Source of the DNA: an uncultured Collinsella sp.
GTDB taxonomy: Bacteria > Actinomycetota > Coriobacteriia > Coriobacteriales > Coriobacteriaceae
Assembly: GCA_900549135.1 (NCBI GenBank)
Contig: URNI01000015.1
Coordinates: forward strand, 1-26,680
Direction of reading: 5' to 3'
DNA: 26,680 bases
Under the pieces are notes generated by a model. The model searched no databases. It worked only from the letters and a program-made list of their open reading frames with translations, and was not told the DNA's origin. Below, one piece after another: positions 21,327-26,680 of this stretch. Both the position numbers and the translations under genes were made by a program. The number at the start of each line of letters is the position of its first letter. Position 1 is the first letter of the stretch.

Positions 21327-22907
21327 TTGAGCATTACGCCCCTCGATAGCATCCGCCGCGCCATCGCCCGCCGCAATGGCGTCGCCTACCCCGCTGTAGC
21401 GAGCAGCGACACCGCAAAGGCCCAGGGCGGACGCATCGAGAACGGCCTCTTCCCCGCCTCGCACACCGCCGAGGAGCTCGCACGCATCCAGGAGCTGAGC
21501 CAGCGCAACGCCGGCGGGCCCAATAGCGGCCAAGCCACACGTCGCCGGCACGAGGGCGATCGCGAGCCCGGCCCCATCCACCGCATGGTCAACGCCTGGT
21601 GGAACCGCCTGCTCGGCGCTGTCTACGGCGGCGGCTTCTCCACGCAGGAAGCCGAATACGAGGAACACGCCACCCGCCGCGACTACCTCTGGAATACCCT
21701 GGGCACCGCCGTGTGGGGCTTCGCGTTTCCGCTGCTCACCATCGTGTCCACGCAGCTTGTGGGCGCCGAAGAAGCCGGCAAGTTCTCCATCGCCTTTGTC
21801 ACCGGCACGCTCATCATGATCGCGTGCAACTACGGCGTGCGCAATTTCCAAGTCTCGGATATCGACGAAACGACGTCCTTTGCCTCCTACCAGCTCAACC
21901 GCTGGCTTTGCGGAGCGCTCGCCCTAGGCTGCGGCCTCATGTACAGCAGCGCCCGCGGCTACGACGCGCATATGGCGACGATCGGCCTGGGCGTCTACCT
22001 GTATAAGGTGATCGACGGCGTCGCCGACGTGTACGAGGGCCGCCTGCAGCAGGCCGATAAACTCTACCTGGCCGGCATGAGCCAAACGCTGCGCTCCGTC
22101 GGCGTCATCGCGGTCTTTAGCATGGCGCTGTTCCTTACGCGCAGCATGCCCATCGCGGCCATGGCCATGGGTGTCACCGCCATCGCCTCGCTCGTGCTGG
22201 TCACCGCGCCGCTCGCCCTGCTCGAGACCGAAAAATCGCGCCGCGTGAGCCTGCGCGAGGTCGGCCACCTGTTTGTCCAGTGCGCTCCGCTCTTTGGTGC
22301 ACTATTCCTGTTCAACCTTATCGAGAGCATGCCCAAGTTTGTTATGGAAGGCACGCTGGCTTACAAATATCAGCTGTACTTTAATGCCCTGTTCTTTCCG
22401 GCGCAGGCTATTTTGTTGAGCATCGGATTTGTCTATAAACCGCAGCTTTTGCGTCTGTCGAGCATTTGGGCGAACCCGCGCAAACGCCGCCGTTTTGACT
22501 TGATTATTATCGCCGTTACGGCACTGATCGTGGCCATCACCGGCGTGTGCGCAGCATTTATGGCAGGCCCCGGCATTCCCCTCATGAGCTTTATGTACGG
22601 CCTCAACTTTGAGCGCTACCGCACATTGGCGCTGCTGATGGTCGTCGCCGGCGGCGTAACCGCGGCCATCGACTTCATCTACGCCATCATCACGGTGCTG
22701 CGCCACGCTGGAGACGTCACCAAGATCTACCTGATCTGCTTTGCCGTGAGCGTGGTGCTCCCGGTGATCCTCATCAACCTACTGGGGCTGATGGGTGCCG
22801 TCGTGAGCTACCTGGCTATCATGGCCCTACTGCTAGTGCTGTTGATTATCGAGTACGCCCACATCCGCCAGCGCATAGAACGAGCCCGCAATCCATACGG
22901 CGCCTAA
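21327..22907 (+). CDS. Polysaccharide/lipid flippase-like membrane protein (MOP superfamily)
   Basis: A 526-residue protein with about 12 predicted membrane spans starting near residue 122 (LWNTLGTAVWGFAFPLLTIV). The span pattern, the segment IGLGVYLYKVIDGVADVYEG and the final spans PVILINLLGLMGAVVSYLAIM fit the Wzx/oligosaccharide flippase group that moves undecaprenyl-linked glycans outward. The start is the TTG at 21327, with AAAGGA 7 nt upstream; an ATG at 21276 lies upstream of the -10 and is excluded. About 120 residues of polar, Arg-rich sequence precede the first span, longer than usual for this family. It may act with the WecA/TagO-like enzyme at 13531. The exact substrate is unknown. 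Confidence 0.8.
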   Translation: MSITPLDSIRRAIARRNGVAYPAVASSDTAKAQGGRIENGLFPASHTAEELARIQELSQRNAGGPNSGQATRRRHEGDREPGPIHRMVNAWWNRLLGAVYGGGFSTQEAEYEEHATRRDYLWNTLGTAVWGFAFPLLTIVSTQLVGAEEAGKFSIAFVTGTLIMIACNYGVRNFQVSDIDETTSFASYQLNRWLCGALALGCGLMYSSARGYDAHMATIGLGVYLYKVIDGVADVYEGRLQQADKLYLAGMSQTLRSVGVIAVFSMALFLTRSMPIAAMAMGVTAIASLVLVTAPLALLETEKSRRVSLREVGHLFVQCAPLFGALFLFNLIESMPKFVMEGTLAYKYQLYFNALFFPAQAILLSIGFVYKPQLLRLSSIWANPRKRRRFDLIIIAVTALIVAITGVCAAFMAGPGIPLMSFMYGLNFERYRTLALLMVVAGGVTAAIDFIYAIITVLRHAGDVTKIYLICFAVSVVLPVILINLLGLMGAVVSYLAIMALLLVLLIIEYAHIRQRIERARNPYGA

Positions 22908-22987
22908 TTAGCTGTCCCCGGTACCGGAATTTGCGATGGAATCGCCCCGGCTGGGGTCTCGTTGCGGACAATATGCATCACGCAAAA

Positions 22988-23111
22988 CTAAGTGAGTAGA
23001 CTTTTTTCCGAATCCCCGACCACGCCAACAAAGCACAAGCCTGTGACCTGCGGTTTTATTGAGGCAAATATGTTGGGTGCTCGGCATTACCAAAAAAGTC
23101 TACTCACTTAG
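22988..23111. repeat. 124-bp element with perfect 20-bp inverted termini (family H)
   Basis: CTAAGTGAGTAGACTTTTTT (22988-23007) is the exact reverse complement of 23092-23111. The 84-nt interior carries the family I core ACCTGCGGTTTTA (23046-23058). No open frame of note and no obvious target-site duplication. It could be a MITE-like element or a large RNA hairpin. The 80 bp before it (22908-22987) show nothing recognisable. Confidence 0.75.
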
Positions 23112-23122
23112 CCAGCGGGCAG

Positions 23123-23163
23123 CCAAATGATTTTTAAATCCCCGTCCCAGAAAAACCATTTGG
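23123..23163. repeat. GGGAC-type hairpin, family G, copy 2
   Basis: CCAAATG-a-TTTTT pairs with AAAAA-c-CATTTGG (12 of 13 bp); the loop AAATCCCCGTCCCAG matches copy 1 at 12031-12044. Confidence 0.75.
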
Positions 23164-23170
23164 TGGGCAG

Positions 23171-23217
23171 AAGGGCAAAAGTAGTCAAAAAAGCCCCGTC
23201 CCAAATTAGCTACCCTT
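23171..23217. repeat. GGGAC-type hairpin, family G, copy 3 (imperfect)
   Basis: AAGGG and GTAG on the left, CTAC and CCTT on the right, around CAAAAAAGCCCCGTCCCA. It abuts the 3' end of the phosphatase gene. Confidence 0.55.
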
Positions 23218-23224
23218 TGCGCCG

Positions 23225-24064
23225 TTATTCCCCGGGGCGAATATTCGCGTAGAACTCCGCACCATCATCCAAGCGCAGGATGCCCACGCGGCCGAACTCG
23301 GAGCCCGTGGCGGCGGCGCAGTCGATGTCGATGCGGTCGGGCACGCCGGCGGTGTCCTCGCCGCCCAGGCGCACAATCTGCCCGCGGCCCGACTCCTCAT
23401 CGAGCCCCGCCAGGCCGCCAACCTCGCAATAGCGCCCCAGCGACACCGTGGGCGTGTGGCCGCTCACCACGACCGGGCCCTTGCCCTCGGCGGAAAGCAG
23501 CCCCGTCGACGCATCCCAGTAGCCGTGACGAATCCACAGCAAGTCATCGGACGACTGCACCGCAAGCATCTGCTGCAGTAGCTCGCGATCGGCATCCACC
23601 GCCCCCGCACCATCGGCACAATCAACCCCATGTTCAAGCAAAAACGCCCGCGCCGCCTCGATCTGGATACCGGCGTGCACCAGCAGATACGAACGCTCGT
23701 CAGTCTCGGCCACGGCGTAGAGCGGCAGCGTCGCCATCCAACGCACGAGCTCCTCGTACGCCTCAAATTCCATATCGTTGAGCTGCTGACGGGTAGTCCA
23801 ACCGCCGTTGATATCCCAGGTCTCGGCATCGAGCGGATCTTGGCCAATGATGGCATCGAGCATGATCTGCTCGTGATTACCCTTGAGCACGCGAGCGTTG
23901 GGTAGCGAGCGCACGAGCTTAATAACGCCAACCGGATCGGGCCCGCGATCGATCATGTCGCCCAGCACGTACAGCGTATCGTCGGACGCTAGCGAAATCT
24001 TGGACAGGGCCTCGTCAAGCGCACGCACGTGCCCGTGAGCATCGGATGTCACATAGATCGCCAT
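23225..24064 (-). CDS. Calcineurin-like metallophosphatase (PPP family)
   Basis: A 279-residue protein with the PPP phosphatase motif series: SDAHGH (residues 6-11, Ser in place of the usual Gly), GDMIDRGPD, GNHE (as KGNHEQ), HAGI and SGHTP. These residues bind two metal ions. The family includes bacterial serine/threonine phosphatases and symmetrical diadenosine-tetraphosphate hydrolases; the target cannot be fixed from sequence. Start 24064 has GAGAGG 7 nt upstream; the 14-codon longer frame is unsupported. Monocistronic with a candidate promoter at 24139-24167. Confidence 0.9.
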   Translation of the reverse strand: MAIYVTSDAHGHVRALDEALSKISLASDDTLYVLGDMIDRGPDPVGVIKLVRSLPNARVLKGNHEQIMLDAIIGQDPLDAETWDINGGWTTRQQLNDMEFEAYEELVRWMATLPLYAVAETDERSYLLVHAGIQIEAARAFLLEHGVDCADGAGAVDADRELLQQMLAVQSSDDLLWIRHGYWDASTGLLSAEGKGPVVVSGHTPTVSLGRYCEVGGLAGLDEESGRGQIVRLGGEDTAGVPDRIDIDCAAATGSEFGRVGILRLDDGAEFYANIRPGE

Positions 24065-24138
24065 GGAAAGCCTCTCTTTACATTGCGCCGAAGCCCGGAG
24101 CCGCAACTAAAACTTCAAGTTGAACTTAAACGTTATCC

Positions 24139-24167
24139 ATTGTACTCCGTTGCAATAAAGCTGGAAA
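24139..24167 (-). promoter_or_regulatory. Candidate promoter of the metallophosphatase gene
   Basis: On the minus strand TTTCCA (24167-24162), 17-nt spacer, TACAAT (24144-24139). The transcribed leader then contains the 11-bp near-palindrome AAGTT-C-AACTT (24127-24117). Confidence 0.5.
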
Positions 24168-24388
24168 GGGTTGCATACCGTCAACGGTCGCCAGCGCACG
24201 CCTGCCAACCCGCGCCGCTCACGCCACGACGTCTGACCCAACGCCCCAACCAACGCCGCCCCCACCTCCGCCTCGTGTCAAAAATGCGCGCGCCCGCAAT
24301 CCAGGCCCATAAACCCACCATCTTTGGGTACAAATAAACGCAGATAACTGACCGTGCCATGCCAACCACCCAGGAGCGGACACCATCC
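24168..24388. other. Intergenic stretch upstream of the antiporter gene
   Basis: Contains ACCGT-CA-ACGGT at 24178-24189 and a possible -10 TACAAA at 24329-24334 with no good -35. No gene is supported. Confidence 0.35.
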
Positions 24389-25990
24389 ATGAACCAGATA
24401 CTTCTCTTTATCGGCCTCGTCATTATTCTGTGCCTGACCATCAAACCCGTCGGCAAAAAGCTCCCCTTCCCCACCCTGCTCATCTTTATCGTGCTCGGCA
24501 TGCTGCTGGGCGTCAACGGCCCGGCGCGCATCGACTTTAGCGACTACGCGCTCACCGAAACCGTCTGCAGCACGGCGCTGCTGTTCATCATGTTCTACGG
24601 CGGCTTTAACACCAACATCGACCGCGCCAAGCCTGTCGCCGCGCCCGCGGTGCTGCTGAGCACCCTCGGCGTCGTCATCACTGCCGGCATTACGGGTGCG
24701 TTTGCGCACTTTGTACTGGGCTTCGACTGGATCGGCGGCCTACTGCTGGGCTCGGTCGTGGCATCCACCGATGCGGCGAGCGTCTTTAGCGTGCTGCGCG
24801 AGCACAGCCTGTCGCTGAGAGGTGGCACCGACTCACTGCTCGAGGTCGAATCGGGCTCCAACGATCCCGTCGCCTACATGCTCACTGCCGTGCTCGCCAC
24901 ACTCGCGGCCGGCGGCGACATTAACATCCCCGTGCTGCTGGCCAAACAGATCATCCTAGGCGTGGGCCTGGGCCTTGTCATCGGCTGGGCATCGGGCCGC
25001 CTGATCGAGCGCGCGCATGCAACAGCCGAGGGCGCGCAGACCATCTTCTTGTTCGCCGTGGCGATCATCGCCTACGCGCTGCCGAGCTATCTGGGCGGCA
25101 ACGGCTTTTTGGCCGTGTACCTTGCCGGCATCGTGCTGGGCGCGAGCGACATCACCGGCAAAGTCGAGCTGGCGCACTTCTTCGACACCCTCACCGAGAT
25201 GGCCGAGATGACCATCTTCTTTTTGCTCGGCCTGCTCGTGACGCCCGCCCGCCTGCCGCAAATGCTGCTGCCGGGCCTGGCACTCATGGCGTTTATGCTC
25301 TTCGTGAGCCGCCCCATCGCCGTCGGTCTGCTGCTGGCGCCCTTTAAGACAAACCCTCGCCAGGTAGCGCTCGTAAGCTGGGCGGGCCTACGCGGCGCGG
25401 CTTCGGTCGTCTTTAGCCTCTTTGCCGTGGTGGCCGGCGTTCCCGGTGGACATGACCTGTTTGACCTGGTGTTTGTGATTGCCGTGTCGAGCATTGTGGT
25501 GCAGGGTTCGCTGCTGCCGGCGGTGGCGAAAAAACTCGATATGATCGATGCAGAAGGCGACGTGCGCCGCACGTTTAACGATTACCGCGACGAAGAAGGT
25601 ATGTCGTTCGTCAAGCTCAAGGTGGGAGCTGGACATCCGTTTGCCGGACGCTCGCTCGCGGATATTGGCAGTGCAACGGACATGCTTGTCGTCCTGGTGC
25701 TGCGCGACGGCGCTCATCCGGTGCTGCCCAACGGCGATACCGTGATCGAGGAAGGCGACCTTCTGGTGATGGCCGCACCAACGTTTGAAGAGCGTGCCGA
25801 GGTTACGCTACGCGAGGTCACCGTAACGCCCCATGGACGTCTGGCCGGTCAGCGCCTGCGCGACGTGCCGCAGGGCAAGCACCCGTTTATCGTGGTAATG
25901 CTCAAGCGCGACGGCCAAACGATCATCCCCGACGGCAACACCCTCATATACGCCGGCGACGAAGCCGTCATCGCCACGCTGGCGTCGTAG
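24389..25990 (+). CDS. Monovalent cation/proton antiporter with TrkA-C-like cytoplasmic domains
   Basis: A 533-residue protein. Residues about 1-390 hold about 12 membrane spans of the CPA1 sodium/potassium-proton exchanger fold, with FYGGFNTNID, the ion-site region VASTDAASVFSVLREHSL, EVESGSNDPVAYML and LVSWAGLRGAASVVFSLFA. The C-terminal about 130 residues form two TrkA-C (RCK-C)-like units (FVKLKVGAGHPFAGRSLADI and TPHGRLAGQRLRDVPQGKHP), which usually sense a ligand and gate ion flux. This arrangement matches the CvrA/NhaP2 potassium/proton group. Start 24389 has AGGAG 12 nt upstream; the ATG at 24359 has no SD. It works in pH and K+/Na+ homeostasis at the membrane. Confidence 0.92.
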   Translation: MNQILLFIGLVIILCLTIKPVGKKLPFPTLLIFIVLGMLLGVNGPARIDFSDYALTETVCSTALLFIMFYGGFNTNIDRAKPVAAPAVLLSTLGVVITAGITGAFAHFVLGFDWIGGLLLGSVVASTDAASVFSVLREHSLSLRGGTDSLLEVESGSNDPVAYMLTAVLATLAAGGDINIPVLLAKQIILGVGLGLVIGWASGRLIERAHATAEGAQTIFLFAVAIIAYALPSYLGGNGFLAVYLAGIVLGASDITGKVELAHFFDTLTEMAEMTIFFLLGLLVTPARLPQMLLPGLALMAFMLFVSRPIAVGLLLAPFKTNPRQVALVSWAGLRGAASVVFSLFAVVAGVPGGHDLFDLVFVIAVSSIVVQGSLLPAVAKKLDMIDAEGDVRRTFNDYRDEEGMSFVKLKVGAGHPFAGRSLADIGSATDMLVVLVLRDGAHPVLPNGDTVIEEGDLLVMAAPTFEERAEVTLREVTVTPHGRLAGQRLRDVPQGKHPFIVVMLKRDGQTIIPDGNTLIYAGDEAVIATLAS

Positions 25991-26086
25991 CCATCCCCAC
26001 CCATAAGTTGCGGTGAAATAGGGACTGAATAGGCCTCCTAGCAGCCTAAACAGTCCCTATTTCACCGCAAGTTATTAAGGGGATGG
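25991..26086. repeat. 96-bp three-tier cruciform, GGGAC-type (family F)
   Basis: Outer arms CCATCCCC/GGGGATGG, main arms TTGCGGTGAAATAGGGACTG (26008-26027) with its exact complement at 26051-26070 (20 bp), and inner arms TAGGC/GCCTA. It starts at the base after the antiporter stop codon. T-rich sequence after the stem is weak, so terminator function is uncertain. Confidence 0.8.
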
Positions 26087-26117
26087 GTTGAAAAACATTT
26101 GGATTGACACCGAAATG

Positions 26118-26173
26118 AAAAAAGCCGGGGAAAACGTCCCCGGCACTTGGAAGCCCTCTCTTTTGAGATGACC
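26118..26173 (-). ncRNA. DUF3800-associated RNA element, copy 1 (reverse, diverged)
   Basis: The minus strand reads TATAAAG, then GTCGGT, a weak hairpin TCTC-aaaa-GAGA, the linker GGGCTTCCAAGT, then GCCGGGG-acgtttt-CCCCGGC and TTTTTT. The order and spacing match the two plus-strand copies. A TATAAA (26185-26180) is present, but no good -35. No DUF3800 gene follows on this side, so it may be an orphan. Confidence 0.7.
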
Positions 26174-26256
26174 GACATCTTTATATCACGAACGCTAGTT
26201 AGATGCCATTCATTGAGGGCTTTATCAGGCACGCCATCCCATCCACATGGCGCAAA

Positions 26257-26285
26257 TTGAAAGCCGTCCGATCTCATGCTATAAA
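26257..26285 (+). promoter_or_regulatory. Promoter of RNA element copy 2
   Basis: TTGAAA (26257-26262), 17-nt spacer, TATAAA (26280-26285). The predicted start is at about 26292. Confidence 0.7.
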
Positions 26286-26291
26286 GAAGTC

Positions 26292-26347
26292 GGTACCCTC
26301 GAATAGAGGGACCTCCAAGAGCCGGGGGATGTCCCCCGGCATTTTTT
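26292..26347 (+). ncRNA. DUF3800-associated RNA element, copy 2
   Basis: About 56 nt: hairpin CCCTC-gaata-GAGGG (26296-26310), single-stranded linker ACCTCCAAGA, then terminator GCCGGGGG-atgt-CCCCCGGC (26321-26340) and TTTTTT. It has its own promoter and terminator and no gene directly behind it, so it should be a free small RNA. Confidence 0.75.
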
Positions 26348-26457
26348 ATGCGAGTCAAGACTAAACAGTTCTCTAGAAACCACCGGCGCCCTTGCGTCAG
26401 CAATTTACGAACCGCTCTACCCAACCTCTCGGCGGCTAAGGACTTTTCGCAGGTAGT

Positions 26458-26486
26458 TTGACGAACATATGTTTGCTTATTATAAT
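26458..26486 (+). promoter_or_regulatory. SOS promoter with LexA box upstream of DUF3800
   Basis: TTGACG (26458-26463), 17-nt spacer, TATAAT (26481-26486): near-consensus sigma-70. The LexA box CGAACATATGTTTG (26462-26475) fits every position of the Gram-positive consensus CGAACRNRYGTTYG and overlaps the -35 and spacer, where LexA would block RNA polymerase. This is the strongest-looking promoter in the window. Confidence 0.75.
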
Positions 26487-26491
26487 TATAC

Positions 26492-26521
26492 TTGAAAGCA
26501 CCCCTTATCTCATGGTATAAA
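26492..26521 (+). promoter_or_regulatory. Second promoter, for RNA element copy 3
   Basis: TTGAAA (26492-26497), 18-nt spacer, TATAAA (26516-26521), closely matching the promoter of copy 2. It carries no LexA box and so should be constitutive. Confidence 0.65.
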
Positions 26522-26527
26522 GAATAT

Positions 26528-26585
26528 GGTTCCCTCCAAAAGAGGGGCCTCCAAGAGCCGGGGTCTTACCCCCGGCATTTTTTTT
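26528..26585 (+). ncRNA. DUF3800-associated RNA element, copy 3, in the DUF3800 leader
   Basis: Hairpin CCCTC-caaaa-GAGGG (26532-26546), linker GCCTCCAAGA, terminator GCCGGGG-tcttac-CCCCGGC (26557-26576), then eight T. It ends 19 nt before the DUF3800 ATG. GGGCCTCC (26545-26552) is the exact complement of GGAGGCCC (26594-26601), which contains the DUF3800 SD. Conserved RNA motifs next to DUF3800 genes are known; the specific class was not checked. Confidence 0.8.
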
Positions 26586-26604
26586 GAAAAAATGGAGGCC
26601 CACC

Positions 26605-26680
26605 ATGAGCGAACTCTCCGTCTTTGTTGACGAATCTGGCGACCTCGGAGGCGTCTCCAACTACTACCTCGTCACCCTCG
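26605..26680 (+). CDS. DUF3800 domain protein, N-terminus only (runs off right edge)
   Basis: The 25 visible residues, MSELSVFVDESGDLGG and then VSNYYLVTL, are a typical DUF3800 N-terminus: a beta strand ending in the conserved DESGD, then the YYLVTL strand. The acidic DE pair at the end of the first strand is suggestive of a nuclease-like site, but the family's activity is not established. GGAGG lies 6 nt before the ATG. It follows a terminator directly, with an SOS promoter further upstream, so expression should depend on DNA damage and on read-through. The remaining roughly 200 residues and the downstream context are outside the window. Confidence 0.8.
   Translation, partial: MSELSVFVDESGDLGGVSNYYLVTL

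Noticed and set aside
26062..26424. 120-codon minus-strand open frame across the RNA elements
   Set aside because: It runs through two RNA elements, including terminators and promoters. No SD or domain.
1..26680. CRISPR array, prophage, complete insertion sequence or replication origin
   Set aside because: No regularly spaced direct repeats, no transposase, integrase or phage genes, and no dnaA-box cluster were seen.

Overview
The window reads as a chromosomal segment of a GC-rich, host-associated actinobacterium of the Coriobacteriia type, most likely Collinsella or a close relative. This is an inference. It rests on high-GC genes, an Ala/Arg/Lys-rich N-terminal arm on Rho, a CarD-type regulator, and many short hairpin repeats in the AT-richer gaps. 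No 16S gene is present to confirm the taxon. Nearly everything is single-copy housekeeping or transport genes, separated by unusually decorated intergenic regions.

Layout. 1-1339 (-): N-terminal part of rho, running off the left edge. 1340-2119: repeat-rich gap. 2120-3973 (-): argS. 4316-4801 (+): carD-like regulator. 4835-5434 (-): HD-domain protein. 5606-6892 (-) proA and 8523-9650 (-) proB are separated by a divergent S33 prolyl-aminopeptidase-like gene (7005-8423 +). 9731-11236 (-): nicotinate phosphoribosyltransferase. 11319-11777 (-): small C-tail-anchored protein just below a tRNA-Ala(CGC) gene with its own promoter and terminator. 12065-13003 (-): PflX-like radical SAM protein. 13153-13323 (+): candidate 6S RNA. 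13531-14730 (+): WecA/TagO-type transferase. 14890-15939 (+): trpS. 16332-16652 (-): MGMT-domain protein. A MarR regulator (17765-18214 -) lies upstream of a DegV protein (16790-17644 -). 18385-19104 (-): B3/4-domain protein with a long leader containing a terminator. 19331-21001 (-): PEP carboxykinase. 21327-22907 (+): polysaccharide flippase-like protein. 23225-24064 (-): metallophosphatase. 24389-25990 (+): cation/proton antiporter with TrkA-C-like tails.

The most interesting part is the right edge (26093-26680). A DUF3800 gene begins at 26605. Directly upstream is a near-consensus sigma-70 promoter (TTGACG-N17-TATAAT) with a perfect Gram-positive LexA/SOS box inside it. A second promoter follows, then a short RNA made of two hairpins, the second an intrinsic terminator that ends 19 nt before the DUF3800 start codon. 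The same RNA module occurs three times in about 470 bp (two on +, one on -), and the + copies have their own TTGAAA/TATAAA promoters. The linker between its hairpins carries a CCTCC sequence complementary to the DUF3800 ribosome-binding site. This looks like a DNA-damage-inducible gene with an RNA regulator in its leader, similar in logic to RNA-regulated toxin modules.

A second theme is the intergenic repeats. At least seven different hairpin families (2-20 bp arms repeated two or three times each, some as inverted pairs) share a GGGAC core in loop or arm. They sit at gene ends, sometimes touching stop codons, and resemble REP/REPIN elements. A separate 124-bp element has perfect 20-bp inverted termini.
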